A DNA stretch of 64,000 bases from Spirogloea muscicola (GCA_009602725.1 WELB01000086.1:378000-441999), one strand, 5' to 3'; shown: positions 42,085-54,421, counted from the stretch's first letter. The notes: a model not told the origin generated them from the letters alone. Program-made: numbers and translations.

Positions 42085-43600
42085 GTTGTCTTGTTTTAGA
42101 CACAAGCGAACGCTCGAAGTACAAACATTTCAGACACAAGCATTTGGGGGGGAGGGGGGAAAACAGCATGGGCTGCTTCTCTCCCTTCAGTATCCATCGA
42201 GGCTTCACGGAGCCCTGCCTCCGGCCTCAAAGGATTTTTGAGCGTCCGGCCACTTGCTACAAGCCCGCCCAAGATATTCACCTGTGGCCGCCGCTGTTGT
42301 GCCACATCCCGTCGACGGCCTATTTGTGTCGATCTGACTAGGACAGCTGACCTGGCTTGACACGTGTGTTCTACGGCTGAGTCACACAGTGTCGGATATG
42401 AACTGAGCCGGGGATGGGAGTAGAGGCAATCGCTCGTCAAAATCTACCACAACGACGTGACGAAGCGATGACGATCCAGCCGTCCGTTTCACGATCGGAC
42501 GGTCGGCGTCGTGCGTGGGATTGGGCCCTTGTAGTCGCGTCGTTGTCGTCAATTCGTTGCATCGGTGTCGCTTAGTAGCTCACCAACCGGGGACTGATTG
42601 ACCCCTGGGTCCGGTGGTTGGCCTACGAAGACTCACGGTGAGCAGACGCGCATACAGAGCTGCCATCGTCTGTCTGTCCGGATCTGAATGTTGACGTCAT
42701 TGCGGGGACACGCGCAGCACTGACATTGTGGTCAAGAATACTGCATCTGTTGCCTGAGTCCTTGCTCTTGCATCTTGCATATCCTTGCACCTTTTGCATC
42801 GGAAATGCAAAGCCGATATACTTGATCGAGCCTTACTGTTACAAAAGCCGTGTGACTATCCCAAGTGTCACTACAGCCGAGTTACTTCGATTGGTTACTA
42901 AAGCCGAGTTGCTTTGATCGAGTTACGAGACCGAGTCCATTTGATCCTTCTTTACTTGCCGAGCGGACTGTGACTGCTCTCGCTGGGCTCGAGTGATGAG
43001 CTTTTGTGATCTCTTAAAGTGCTTTGCCTTTGTGACTTACGTATCAGATCTACTGATGTTTTTGCTTAATCTTCTCTGTTGACTCAACATGCATGAGATT
43101 ACGGTCTGGCAAACTTGTCAAACTGGACGAATCAGATAGTGCAGGTCGATCAATATCAATTACAGGTTCAGATTTGGACCTCTAATTTTTCCTTTGACAT
43201 TGCGTGAGTAACAATTGTCGACGCTGGCCTCCTGACGGACTGCCTTCTTGTCAGCCTGGCCAACGCAACCACGTTCTTATTCGGTTTGTAAATCACATAG
43301 CATATATCAGCATGTCTCTATATAGATCGATCGACGCCATCTCGCTTAGACGCCCACGCGCACGACATCTTTCGCACGAAATCTGACTCCACAGCCGAAG
43401 TCGTCTGCTGGTCATCATCAGCTGTCTTTGGAGCCGAGGTTCTCAATGTCTCTTCCTTCTACCGTCGAGGTATTTCTAACGTCCTGTGACTCTACGCAAG
43501 GGGCCATTCTGTTGAAGGATAATCTCGGTCCTCCAACACCGACGCCAATTGGGGCCCCGCCGCCTATTGACGTGGTCCGCTTTCCGTTCAGCTTCCCCGG
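42085..43600. other. unassigned sequence
   Basis: No coding domain was recognised. 42830-42930 has loose repeats of GCCGAGTTACTTCGAT-type sequence. It may be the remaining pol/LTR of the minus-strand element to the right, too decayed to tell. Confidence 0.35.
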
Positions 43601-44849
43601 TCTCTTGCCACTTGGGGCATTCTCTAGCTAGGTGCCCAACTTCCTTGCATCTGAAGCACCGGTTTGATCGCGGAGTTTGACAACTCTTCTTTCACCACTG
43701 AACCTGGGACCCATTCAATAGTTGGGCCTTATCCCTTTTGTATAGGACACCTGCCTAGCCATTCCTTGTAACTCCTTGTAGTTTTTCTTGATCCAAGGCG
43801 GCCTGGGTCTACTTTCCTCAGCCTCTTCCGAGCGGACCTGGGAGTGAAGGGCATCCACCCGAATAGCCATCCGCACCATCTCATTTAATGCCTCCGGTGC
43901 CCTGATGTCCACCTTCTTCTTGATGCTGAATCTGACGCCCAGCACAAAGCGGTCCTTTTCAACTTCGCCAGTAGCAAAGTCTCCAGTAGCAAAGTCTGGA
44001 TTTCTGGACATGCTTTTGTACTTTTCCAATCTGCCGAAGCGAAGCCAGCTTGTCGCTGGCGATGCGGATGGGGTCAATGGGCATAAATTGGGCCTTGAGC
44101 TTCGTTTGAAACCCTTTCCATGAGAGGAAGTCGCCAACTTCCGACTCCACATTGGATCTCCACCAGATGACAGCATTCCCACGTAGAAAAGTCGAGGCAA
44201 TAATTAGTTTTTCCTCCATCAGTACCTTAGATAGCGTAAGATACTGTCCCATCTGGAGAAGCCATGCCCTGACATCACCTTCGCCAGTGACAAAATCTGG
44301 CTTCGCCGATTTCAGAGTAGCGAGCCCTCTGTTTGAGGCCCGTACTTCGGCTTGCCTCATTGAGCATAGGCTTGCCTAAAACTCCCTTTTGCTTTATAGG
44401 CAACTCCTGCCAAAGGTTTTTCCGTTCAGCTTTGAGCCGCTGGACCGCCGCCGACAGAACTTCCATGACAGAGATGACCGCCTGATTGTGTGCCATGTCC
44501 ACACCGTCTCCTGAGGCGTCCGGTTCGCTCTCTTCCCCGTCAGGGTCGGTTTCCGCCTCCGGTTTCCTCCTCCTGTGCCATGTTTACCGTCGCCCAACAG
44601 CTGCGGCCCGCTAGGACCAGTGGACTCACCCACGATAGCTGCGAGCGGGACATCCAGCCGCTCGCTCGCAGGGGTGGTGGCCACTGCATCCGGGCGCTCG
44701 CTCGCAGGGGTGGTGGCCACAGTATCCGGCCGCTCGCTCGCCCAGGGGTGGTGGCGCTGCGACCGATCCCTTTCGCTTCTTGGCACCCTTTTTGCCTGCA
44801 ATTGACGCATCACACCGCGCCGAAAAGGGCTTGTTTTCTCTGATACCAC
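43601..44849 (-). pseudogene. Ty3/gypsy gag, second family
   Basis: Gag of a family distinct from the others here. The frame begins over the primer site (VVSEKTSP). At about 44270-44020 is the retrotransposon gag domain (DVRAWLLQMGQYLTLSKV, RGNAVIWWRSNVESEVGDFL, DKLASLRQIGKV). The zinc knuckle CFRCKEVGHLAREC (CX2CX4HX4C) is at 43618-43658 and is intact. Frameshifts occur near 43990, where CAGTAGCAAAGTCT is duplicated, and at 44370. No protease, RT or integrase follows in the window. Confidence 0.8.
44837..44848 (-). promoter_or_regulatory. primer-binding site, initiator-Met tRNA type
   Basis: Minus strand TGGTATCAGAGA one base inside the LTR edge, followed by AAACAAGCCC. The same AC-AAGCCC follows the site at 28223, linking this family with the small non-autonomous element. 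Confidence 0.85.
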
Positions 44850-44905
44850 TGTAAGGAATGTGGATCGTCAAGCCTAAGGACGAAGCGTTGGTGTCACAAA
44901 GCAAA
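44850..44905 (-). repeat. LTR edge of the second gypsy family, truncated
   Basis: TGTAAGGAATGTGGATCGTC to about AAGCAAAGGTAG, then abruptly RT sequence of a plus-strand element. Confidence 0.65.
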
Positions 44906-46560
44906 GGTAGAACTACGACGGCAGTCTTCGGATGTGCATCGTTGATCGAGCTTCGGCCAAGCTCACTATCAAGAACTGATACGCTTTGCCACGAGGGCAA
45001 AGCCGGGATATGCGTCGACCCCAAGACGACATCAGCCGGGATATGCGTCGATCCCAAGACGACTTCGGTCGTACGGGATGCGCCAGTGCCACGGAATGTG
45101 CCTCAGCTGCGATCCTTTCAGGGATTCGCGAATGATTCCGGGAGTTCGCACAAAGGTTTGGGAACATGGCACTTCCTCTTACGCGGCTCACTCGTAAGGA
45201 CGTAACTAGTGAGTGGTCGTCCGAATGCCAGAGGGCATTCAAGGAGATCCAACAGGCTCTTACACCTCCGCCTGTACTAGCCTTTCCTTGAGAAGGCGTG
45301 CCGAATGAGCTGATTTGTGACGCCTCGTTGACCAGCATTGGTTGCCGTGCTCTTGCAAGAGGGCACCCGATAGCGTGCGAGAGTCGCCTGCTGATCCCGC
45401 AGGGCGAGATTATATTATGGGTGAGCAAGAGCTCTGGCTGTGGTGCACGCCACACACGATTGGCGTTGCTACCTGTGTGGACTTCATAGTAGTCACGGAT
45501 CATTGCCCGTGACGTACTTCCAAAGTCAACGGCAACTGACGAGGCGGCTAGCTCGGTGAGCTATATGATGGCATCATTCTGACTCCAGTAGGAGTACCGC
45601 CCTTAGAGGCTCGATGCTACGGACCTGGTGATCTGCAACATTGCAGGGGCTGCTGCAGTGCTTGCCTCGAACGCGTTGAGAGATGCGGATGCAGGCATGC
45701 GTCCTACTCGTGGCGCTTCTTGGCAACCGACTGCCAAGCGCTCTGATGTGCGTAGTCGTGATGGGTATGGCACAGACCCTTGGTTTGCGGAGGCAGTCAA
45801 CGTACGCACACTCTCCAATGACAATGGCTTTGCTGGCACGGCGACGCCATTGTGGTTCGGGAATACAATGCCATGCGAAGCACCATCATGCAGGAGCTGC
45901 ATGGTGCGCCATACAGTGGTCATCTGGGAGTTGATAAGACAAAAAGGCTGTGAAGCGCCTATTCTGGTGGCCCAGGGACACGCTTTTAGGCAGAGCTATG
46001 CCACATGCCAGCGAAGCAAGGCAATGTCTGGCAAGCCCGCCGGATTACTAAACCCCTGAAGATTCCTGAGTGATTAGGCTGATGTGAGTGATGTAAGGAG
46101 CACACAATTGCCTAGGACGCGGAATGGTTTTGATGCCATTGTCGTCTTGTGGATCATTTGAGCAAGATTTTCCCCTTTGCTCCAACGACCACGCATGCTT
46201 CTGCGAAGGACTCTTTGCTGGCCTCTTTGTGAATAAGGTATGGAAGTTGCATGGCGTACCCGAAAGGATGGTCTTGGACCGCGATCCTAGCTTCACGGAT
46301 CACTTCTGGCAAGACGTATGCAAGCTTATTGGCACTGAGCAGGCCATATCCACTGCCTTCCATCCCCAAAGCGGTGGCCAAACCGAGAGGATGAAGCGGG
46401 TCCTGGGAGAACATGCTACTGCATTTTGTCAACCCGAGTTAGACTGACTGGGACGCGTTTCTGACTCCGGCCGAACATGCTGTGAACAATGCCTATCATG
46501 AGTCCAACAGAGAGACACCCTTCTACCTCAACTACGGTCAGCATCCCCAAGCACCCTGCA
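44906..46560 (+). pseudogene. decayed gypsy RT-RNase H-integrase
   Basis: RT pieces ATGTGCATCGTTGATCGAGC (44931), then VDPKTTSVVRDAPVPRNVPQ, RNase H (ELICDASLTSIG, 45305), linker (GMRPTRGASWQPTAK), HHCC remnants (AFRQSYATCQRSKAMSGKPA) and integrase core (LVNKVWKLHGVPERMVLD-like, TAFHPQSGGQTERMKRVLGE, 46220-46440). A 39-nt direct repeat at about 45001-45063 duplicates the VDPKTTS block. It ends at GQHPQAPCRWEA, where LTR sequence begins. Confidence 0.8.
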
Positions 46561-48132
46561 GGTGGGAGGCTCCCTGCGAGGCGTCCGTGGCCGGCCCTTG
46601 GTGGGCTAGCTGCAGACTGGTGCCCAAGAGGTGGAGACGCCGCCTGACGACGGCGGCACAGGGCAAGACTTCCGCTGCGCGCCGAATGCGGGGTTGTTTC
46701 ACGGTGCATGGGTTTACTTCTAAATCCCTACGTCCGAAGCCAATCAAGACTGGACAGCCTAATTGCTTGTGTCCAGTGGAGTCGGGTCACAACAATGCCC
46801 GTCCCTCCGGGGGAGGACCTTGGGGGCGACCCTAGTCACATCCTCAGGGGAGGGGGGCAGGAGGAACGCTTGTTAGTAGTAGGCCGAGGCCAGACTCATC
46901 AGTCGGAACCGTGACGCCAAGAGAGGCACAGCCCCGCTGCTGCCGCACCCGCCGCCACAGCTCTGCTGCTGCCGCCTGCTGCCCAGCCCGTCGCCGCAGC
47001 TCGTCGCTGCGGACCATGCTGGCTCTTTGTGAGTATATGGCCGCGCCCCATGTGGGACAGGTAGGACCCTCGGTAGAGTCGCCGCCCTCTGGGCGGTGCC
47101 TCAGGGTAAGAATCTCGCTGCGCCATGCGAGCGTATGTGCGTTGGCGTTCTCCTGTATGAGGGGTTGTCATCTAAACACCCTACGTCCGTTACTCAAACA
47201 GGAAGTTCTGACCCTGAGAGTGTGTGTAGGGGCAGGGACGTTACAAGCCCTGTAGCGCCGCCGTCCGGCGGCGACTCCACCTCCTGGACGCAAGCCGGCG
47301 GCTGTCCCCCAAGGGGCGCAGCCACGGACTCCCCGCAGCAAACCCCGCAGCAGGCTGCGGCGGCGGCTGTCACGGCAAGTAGCGGCAAGGCTGCTCCTAG
47401 GCTTCACAGGTCCGAACTGCTGTCGGGTCTCAGCCCAAAGCTCGTAGTGCTTCCCCCGTGCACCCCCCCCTCCAGGGGTGTGAGCGGGTCGCCTCATGGC
47501 CTGCCTTGCGGCGGGCCAAAGATCCTCCCCTAAACGGGTGGATCCTAGCGAAAGGTATTTCAGGTACGGGCGGGACCCGCATCATGTAATGCTAGCAGCA
47601 CCGTGTGCCTTGACGAAACGGCTGGATCGTTACAGTATGAGTGCCACTGGCCATTGATATGCACAGGGTTTTTGAGCCTCAGTGGCTAGACCTGTTGACC
47701 TGGCTTGCGTGCCGCGCTGTGCCCGCAGGTGGGGCGGCCAGGCCTAAGTCAACCCCGCTGGCTCGCTGATGAAGGTAATTGGCATGCGCCTGTCCATATC
47801 CTTCCAGAAAGCGGCGACTCGACCGAGGGTCAGCATCTGTTCCCGCAAGGAGCGCAGCCATGGTACTTACAGAGAGCCGGCGAAGCCCGCAGCGACTAGC
47901 TGCGGCGACGGGCTGGGCAGCGGGCGGCAGCAGCAGAGCTGTGGCGGCGGCTGCGGCAGCAGGCAGCAGCAGGGCTGTGCCTCTCTTGTCGTCACGGGTC
48001 CGACTCCGAAGTCTGGCCTCTGTCTACAACTGATAAGCGTTCCATCTGCCACCCCTCCCCCGAGGGTGTGACTAGGGTTGCCCCCGAGGTCCTGCCCCGG
48101 AGAGGCGGCCCTGACCAATGGGGACACGGGGC
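46561..48132. repeat. patchwork of LTR fragments
   Basis: At least three pieces. 46600-47245 includes sequence like the 3' half of the LTR at 39784 and ends CAGGGACGTTACA. 47246-47634 is the 3' part of the LTR type at 37681 (GCCGCCGTCCGGCGGCGACT; ends GGATCGTTACA). 47850-48132 matches 30560-30830. No gene was seen. Confidence 0.6.
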
Positions 48133-48253
48133 GAGGCCCCCTGGGCGGCGCGAAGGGGCCCTTTGGGCGGCGCCAAGGAAGCGCGGCGCGGCGCCTTGGG
48201 CGGCACCTAGGGGGCGCGATAAGGCGCCTTGGGCGGCACCAAGGATGCGCGAC
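48133..48253 (+). repeat. GC-rich minisatellite
   Basis: Imperfect units of GGGCGGCACCAAGG, GCGCGA and AAGGCGCCTT, about 30 bp each, four repeats. Confidence 0.75.
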
Positions 48254-48290
48254 GCCTCCTGGTCGGTGCACGTGCGGACGAAGCCCGGGG

Positions 48291-48797
48291 TGTAAGGAAC
48301 CTCGCCCTGCACTTGCAGTCAGGGTGAGCAGTCCTTGTTGAGTTCGGCTGGAGGGAAATTAGGGACCAACCCACTACACAGGTAAAGCACTAGCGCATCG
48401 GCGCAGCGGAAGACAGGCCCCGTGGCGCCGCCGTCCGGCGGCGACTCCACCTCCTGGGCGCAGGCCGGCGCAGCAGGCCCCGCAGCAGAGTGCGGAGGCG
48501 GCTGCGGCGGCGTGCAGCGGCAAGGCTGCTTCCTGGGCTTCACCGGTTCGAACTCCTCTCGAGCCTCAGCCCCAAGGCTCTTCGTGCTTCCCCGTGCCAC
48601 TCTCCCTCCAGGGGTATGAGCGGGTCGCCCCATGAACCGCCTTGCGGCGGGCCAAAGATCCTCCCTTGAACGGGTGGATCCTGGCGAGGGGTATTTCTGG
48701 ACGGGCGGGGCCCGCACCTGAGCGGGCCACTTTCCCCAAATGGCCGGTCATGTAATAACAACAGACCCGTGTGGTTAACCAAACGGCTAAATCATTT
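48291..48797 (-). repeat. left (3') LTR
   Basis: Plus-strand view TGTAAGGAACCTCGCCCTGC to AACGGCTAAATCATTT. The last bases, GGATCATTACA in the right LTR, are altered. The purine-rich GAGTGGAGAGGTAAG lies just inside on the minus strand. Confidence 0.85.
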
Positions 48798-48856
48798 CTT
48801 ACCTCTCCACTCTGGTGTTCACGTCCTTGGGAACACGAGAGAACAGCCGACAGGTA

Positions 48857-49430
48857 TTAAGATGCGCGACGGCTGCTGCCTCTACCAAGCCTAGGAGAAT
48901 TACCTCCCTTGGCCAGGTATTCCCTCAGAGCATCTGGACAATTTGCCAAATTGGCCGCAGGCTCCCACGTGTTGTGCTCAGGCCCGTACCCGAGCCACTT
49001 CACCAGATACTCACGGGTCGTACGCCCTCGAGACTTGTCCCTGTGAGACAAGATCTCTTCCACCTCAAACTCAAGATCATCCTCGATGACTAGTGGAGGT
49101 GGGGGCGGTTGGACACGACCATGCGAAAGGAAGGCCCTCAGCTGAGACACCGGGAAGACGTTAGGGACCTTCCAATGCACCGGTGTCTTCAGCTCGTAGG
49201 ACACCTTGCCCACAAGGCGTACGTACTACTGCAAATGGTTCAACCCACTTGGGCAGCAACTTGCGCGTACCCACAGCCCGCAAGGATAAGTGCTTCGTGC
49301 TCAGCAGCACTTGCGCACCAACGTCGAAGGACACGTCCTTCCGATGTTTGTCAGCATAAGCCTTGTGGCGACTCTGGGCAATTTTCAAGAAATGCCGAGC
49401 TCGTCTCTGAGCCTCCAAGAGGGTCCCATA
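48857..49430 (-). pseudogene. integrase C-terminal domain and chromodomain
   Basis: KDVSFDVGAQVLLSTKHLSL (about 49340-49280), a frameshift near 49210, then KVSYELKTPVHWKVPNVFPV and a chromodomain (FEVEEILSHRDKSRGRTT, YLVKWLGYGPEHNTWEPAAN, about 49090-48950). Chromodomains of this class direct integration to marked chromatin. Confidence 0.85.
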
Positions 49431-50110
49431 AAGGGTACTGCGGCGGGAACCTGTTCCGGCCTCCCCACCCGAAGTGGAGCTCGGGGATGCTGACCATAGT
49501 TGAGGAAGAATGGAGTCATCTTTGTGGACGCATGATAGGTATTGTTCACAGCATATTCAGCTGTAGTGATAGTCATCCCAGTCTGTCCGGCTAGGATTGA
49601 CAAAGCGCCTCAACACGTCCTCGAGAACGCAATATGTTCGATCACTTTGGTCATCCATTCGTGGATGAAAGGCTGTGGTGGACATGGACTGCTTCGTACC
49701 AAAAAGCTCGCAGACTTCTTTCCAGAAGTGACCTGTAAAGCGAGGATCGCGGTCCGACACCAGCCTCTGAGGTACTCCATGTAGCTTCCATAAGTTATCC
49801 ACAAAGATGCCAGCGGAATCCTTTGCTGATGCCCGCGTAGTCGTGGGAGCAGAAGGCACCATTTTACGACTATCTACAAAGACGACAATGGCATAACAGC
49901 CGTTCAGCGTCATAGGCAATTGTGTGATGAAGTCCACGTTTACATCAGACAAATTCCGCTCGGAATCTGCAAGGGCTGAAGTAATCCGGCAGGCTTGCTA
50001 GTAATTGCCTTACTGCGTTGGCATGTGGCACAGGTTGCCACAAAAGCGCGCACCTGGGCTGAAAAGCCCTTCCACCAAAAGAGGCGTCGAATAGTCTGTT
50101 TGGTCTTGCT
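49385..50110 (-). pseudogene. integrase HHCC and catalytic core
   Basis: The HHCC part is broken at 50100-49985. The core is at 49950-49560 (DFITQLPMTLNGCYAIVVFV, DRDPRFTGHFWKEVCELFGT, TAFHPRMDDQSDRTYCV). The QTERMNR block that holds the catalytic Glu reads QSDRTYC, so the glutamate is gone. EYAVNNTYHASTK follows. Confidence 0.8.
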
Positions 50111-51850
50111 TACTCCCAGATGACCACTGAAAGGGTATCATGCAGCTCCTGCATTATGTCAATGCGGAAGGCATTGCAGTCCGGGACCCACAATAGCGTC
50201 GCCATGCCATCTTTGTCATCAGTGAGGGTGCTTACGTTGGCGACTTTAGCAAACCATGGGTCTGTGCCATACCCTTTACGGATACGCACGTAGAACTCAG
50301 AGAGCTCAGCTGTGGTGTGCCGAGAAGCTTGACGAGTCAGACGCAGTCCTGCAGCCCGCACTCCAGAAGCATTTAAGGAAGCCAACGCATCAGCGCCACG
50401 AATGTTGCGACTCACTGGGTCCGCAACATTAAGCCGTCCAGGGCGATAAACCCACTGGAAATTGATTTGTGCAATGCACTCAGCCCTTCGAGCTTGACGC
50501 CTAGTCAAATGCTGCTGCGTATGGAAATAGGTCAACGGGCAATGATCCGTGACAACCGTAAATTCCACACCTTCCAGGTAGCAACGCCAGACACGTAAGG
50601 CGTGCACCACAGCCAGCAAGCCCTGCTGGCCCGTAGTGTGGTTTCGCTTTGCAGGGATCAGCAGGCGACTCTCAGACGCTAACGGGTGACTCTCTTGCAA
50701 GAGCACGGCACCAATGCCGGTCAAAGAGGCATCGCAGATGAGCTCATATGGCACGCCCTCACGAGGAAAGGCCAGCACAGGCGGAGATGTCAGCGCGTGC
50801 TGTATTTCCTCAAATGCCCTCTGACATTCGGACGACCAATCCCAAGGTACGTCCTTACGAGTCAGCTTCGTAAGAGGAAGTACCAAGTTCCCATAGCCTT
50901 GTAGGAACTTACGGCAATAATTGGCGAATCCCACAAAGGAGCGCAATTGAGGCACAGTTGTTGGCACAGGCCAATCCCGTACGACCAACTCTTCTTGGGG
51001 TCGACACGTATGCCGTCTTTGCCCACGACATGCCCAAGGTATGTCAGCTCTGGCTGGTTAAATGCGCACTGGACCTCTTGGCATACACTTATTACAACGC
51101 AGCAACTGCAGCACTTGGCGCAGGTGGCTCGCGTGATCCTCAGGCGTTTTGCTGAACAACAATATGTCGTCCAAGTAAAGCAGCACAAATTGGTAGAGCA
51201 GGGGGCCAGAGACCCTCGGCATCACCGCTTGGCACGTAGCCGGTGCATTGGTCAAACCAAAGCTCAGCACTATTGAAAATGTCCAAGCGGCGTACGGAAC
51301 GCCGACTTCGGAACACCCGCAGGCGTGAATCGAATTCGGTGATACCCACTTGCCAGGTCCAGGCAGCTAATCGCCGTAGCCCCTGCAAGCCAATCAAACA
51401 AATCATCTATCCGAGGCAATGGGTATCGGTTCTTGATAGTAAGCTTATTCAAAGCCCGATAATCAATGCACATCCTTAGAGTGCCATCCTTCTTTTCGAC
51501 AAAGAGGATGGGTGCTCCGTATGGCGACTGAGATGGCTCAGTGTAGCCCTTCGCCAGCAGGTCCTCGACCTGGTATTGCGTTTCTCGAAATTCGAGAGGG
51601 CTCAGCCGGTACATGGGACGGAAAAGCGGGTTGGCGCCTGGCTCCAATGGAGTTGTATGAGCCACACCTCGGTGAGGAGGTAGACCGTCCGGAAGAGAGT
51701 CGCGAAACACATCCGCAAACTCTTCCAGCAGCTTATCAAGAACCCCGCCATGTGAATCCGCAGCATTCAAACACAAGTCAGGCTTAGACTCGTCATTCAA
51801 CGCCACCATCACAAGAAATGCCATCTGAACAGTGTTCTTAAGAATCAATC
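50110..51850 (-). pseudogene. reverse transcriptase and RNase H
   Basis: Three frames: 51850-51270 (linker and [34 protein letters not shown]), 51270-51058 ([24 protein letters not shown]) and 50988-50110 (SFVGFANYCRKFLQGYGN, LICDASLTGIGAVLLQESHP, FTVVTDHCPLTYFH, then the HHCC start). YLDD and the RNase H Asp are present. The breaks lie near 51270 and 51020. Confidence 0.85.
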
Positions 51851-52620
51851 GCTTCATCTGCATGGCGGACAGCAGAATGCCGCCAGCGGCGGTGCACAGG
51901 ATAGCTGCTTGCAAAGGACAAAGCGCCGTGCGCCACGTTGTACCGTACAACTCTAGCGTTCAAACAAGGCATGCTGATGTGGCACAAAGCCAGGCATTCC
52001 CAGTATCACCTCAAAGGCGACAGTCAACGCAATGGCATAACAAGGCACCTCGGCTTTGTATTGCTGGATGCGAATGGGAACCCTGCACGGGCCCAACCCA
52101 TCGGTTGGGTGGCCATCGGCCAATGTCACTCTAGGCAGTCCATCTGCTTGCAAATGCAAGCCAGTGGCGCACGCCAACTTCCTATTGACAGAGGACACTG
52201 AGGCCCCTGAGTCTATGAGGATCCTATTTGGTGCTGCAGCAACCAGCCCCTCAAGAAGCATAGTGTGTCCCCATGGACACTGCCAAGGTATGGGGTGCGA
52301 GCGACATGTACCCTGACCGCTGTCGGATAAGGCCTAAGCTGAGTGGCATCGACACTACGCGTAAGGAGCCTGTGTCCCGCCTCGTGCGAGCACAACAGCG
52401 TCATCCCCAGCGGAGCTCGATCAATCATGCCGCGCTTCTGTGGCACAATGAAAGACAGCAATTCTTCAGGCCGACGGCACTCAGGCCAGCTCAGATAGAT
52501 ATATGCAGCCACTTGCAAGTAATTGTGAGCAACCCACACAAATAAGGCCCTCCGGCCTCCAGACCTTGCAATAAAGGAGAAATAGAGCGCACAACCGGTA
52601 TGTTGGTTGACGGGCAAGTA
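51850..52620 (-). pseudogene. protease region
   Basis: NRILIDSGASVSSVNRKLAC (about 52225-52170), GLPRVTLADGHPTDGLG, AFEVILG, then a frameshift where DDWLCATSACL is MPGFVPHQHAL. The catalytic DSG is intact. The upstream linker is in another frame (52617-52213). Confidence 0.8.
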
Positions 52621-52641
52621 ATGCCAGCAAGATCAAACAGC

Positions 52642-53913
52642 TCAAGTGCTTCTGGCTGAATGAGATGGCTTGCAGAGGTAAGGGTCAAGCACCCACGCTT
52701 GCCCTTGAAATTGCCCTGGTCCCGGCCCAGGGCGCTGTGGACGTGGCCTTGAGGAAGAGGGACCTGCCGCCGGGCAGTCCCTGAGCTGGTGGCTCTTGTC
52801 ACCGGACTTGAAGCAGCCAGCGCCTTCCACCCGCGGCTTGGGAAAGCCGCCTTGAGGACGAGCGTTCAAGCCTTGCCTTGGGATGAACCGCTTCTTGCCT
52901 CGCTCTGCATCAGAGCCGCCTGCCTCCAGCAGCGGACGCTTGCCCGGACCGGCAATGTCCGGCGTGCTAAGCACCTTGCGGGCTTGCTCCGCCATCTTGG
53001 TAAAGTCCGTGACAGGTTGCGCCGTCGCTGAATTCACCGCCCAATTGCAGAAGCGAGTAGGCAGTCCAGCCTTGAAACGCTGGCATTGGTCAATAGGCTT
53101 CATTGGCTTGCTGCAGAGCTTGGACACCAGCAGACGGAAGCGCCGCACATAGGGCTCAAAGCCCTCGCTTCCCTCGCCCTTCATGCGGAGGGCGTCCAGC
53201 TCATCACGGGCGCGCAGCTCCGCATGTGGATCGCCATAGGCGGACGTGAGCGAGCTGCAAAAGATGTCCCAGCCATTGTACTCCTCGGGCTTCGAGCCCT
53301 TCTTCAGAGTGTTCCACCACTCCCGGGGCTCCCCTGTGAGATAGGTAGCAGCGAGGCGCACGCGTGCCCCCGCGTCCGTCTTGGAGCACACGAGCCACTC
53401 GTCCATCTCATCGAGCCATGGCTGCAACCCTCCCCGATCGTCGTGACCGGAGAGCTGTCTGGGTGCATGGGCCCTGGCAAGTCCATGCTCAGGGTTACCG
53501 CTGCTCTTGCGCATCAGATGCAACGAGGCATCCACCTCTTGCATATGCTGCTCTTCGGCGCGCTGCCGGACGAGGAGGCCGCGTTGCTCTGCGCAGATCA
53601 TCGCAAAGAGCCGGTGTTGAGCTGGGTCTGTCGTAGGCTGGGCTGCTGCCAGATCCTGCGTGAGGAGTGCAACGCGTTGCAGGTCCCCAGCCGACAAGCC
53701 CTCCTGGCCTCCGGCTCCCAGTTCGACGTGCCCCTCTTGGGCGTGCCCCTTTTGGGCGTGCCCCGCTTGGGCGTGCCTATTTGGCGTGCCCCTCGTGGGC
53801 GTGCCCCTCTTGGGCGTGCTCCGCAGCAGCCACTGCCGCAGCAGCTGGCCCTGCAGCAGCCGCTGCCTCAGCAGCCGACCGCTCTGCCTCCCGAGGAGGG
53901 CTCGGCCGCGCAC
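52642..53913 (-). CDS. gypsy gag polyprotein, open frame
   Basis: 423-codon uninterrupted frame. N-terminal Arg/Leu/Gln-rich stretch, then a repeat of five-residue units (TPKRG, TPTRG, HAQAG, HAQKG, HAQEG), then capsid-type sequence (VRLAATYLTGEPREWWNTLK, DPHAELRARDELDALRMKGE, FEPYVRRFRLLVSKL, DQCQRFKAGLP). The zinc knuckle reads CFKSGDKSHQLRDC, so the second Cys is Ser and metal binding should be impaired. A related copy at 56480 keeps all ligands. Confidence 0.8.
   Translation of the reverse strand: MRGRALLGRQSGRLLRQRLLQGQLLRQWLLRSTPKRGTPTRGTPNRHAQAGHAQKGHAQEGHVELGAGGQEGLSAGDLQRVALLTQDLAAAQPTTDPAQHRLFAMICAEQRGLLVRQRAEEQHMQEVDASLHLMRKSSGNPEHGLARAHAPRQLSGHDDRGGLQPWLDEMDEWLVCSKTDAGARVRLAATYLTGEPREWWNTLKKGSKPEEYNGWDIFCSSLTSAYGDPHAELRARDELDALRMKGEGSEGFEPYVRRFRLLVSKLCSKPMKPIDQCQRFKAGLPTRFCNWAVNSATAQPVTDFTKMAEQARKVLSTPDIAGPGKRPLLEAGGSDAERGKKRFIPRQGLNARPQGGFPKPRVEGAGCFKSGDKSHQLRDCPAAGPSSSRPRPQRPGPGPGQFQGQAWVLDPYLCKPSHSARST
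53735..53825 (-). repeat. 15-bp minisatellite in gag
   Basis: Plus strand GGGCGTGCCCCTCTT-type units, about six. One unit (CCTATTTGGCGTG) is a base short, shifting which five residues are encoded from TP-RG to HAQ-G without a stop. Confidence 0.85.
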
Positions 53914-54421
53914 TTGAGGTGTGCGACACCATGCTGTCTGAAGGACATTGACTGATCAATTCAGGCTCCGACAGTCAGCAAATCACACACTCCATACCGC
54001 AATGCAGAACATTGCAAGACTGGTGCACCAGCGAGCGAGCAAGCGAGGCAGCACGCAACTCCACACCTCAATCAGCAGGCAGGCAGACAGCCGCAGATAC
54101 GACCAGGACCGATGCACACGATCACTGCTGGCCACACGACTGACCTTACCACACAAAGGCTGCAGGCTCAAGCCACGCCTCAAAAGAAGTGAACGCAGCA
54201 AGTGGTCCTCAAGTATCAGTCGGTCAATCTGGCGTGGGTCGATGCTGGCTCACTGCGCAAAGATGGCTCCGCACCCGGCGCTTCCGTTGAGCCGCCTCAC
54301 GGACCAACGTCTGGCAAGCACTTTATCTTTGAAAGAAGAAGGTCAGACCAGCACATCAGGGTGATCCTTGCATCATTAGCGGCGAGCACAATAAGTTACA
54401 AGCGCGATGGATGCAAGACCG
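53914..54421 (-). other. gypsy untranslated leader
   Basis: Near-identical to 37208-37666. No gene. Confidence 0.75.
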
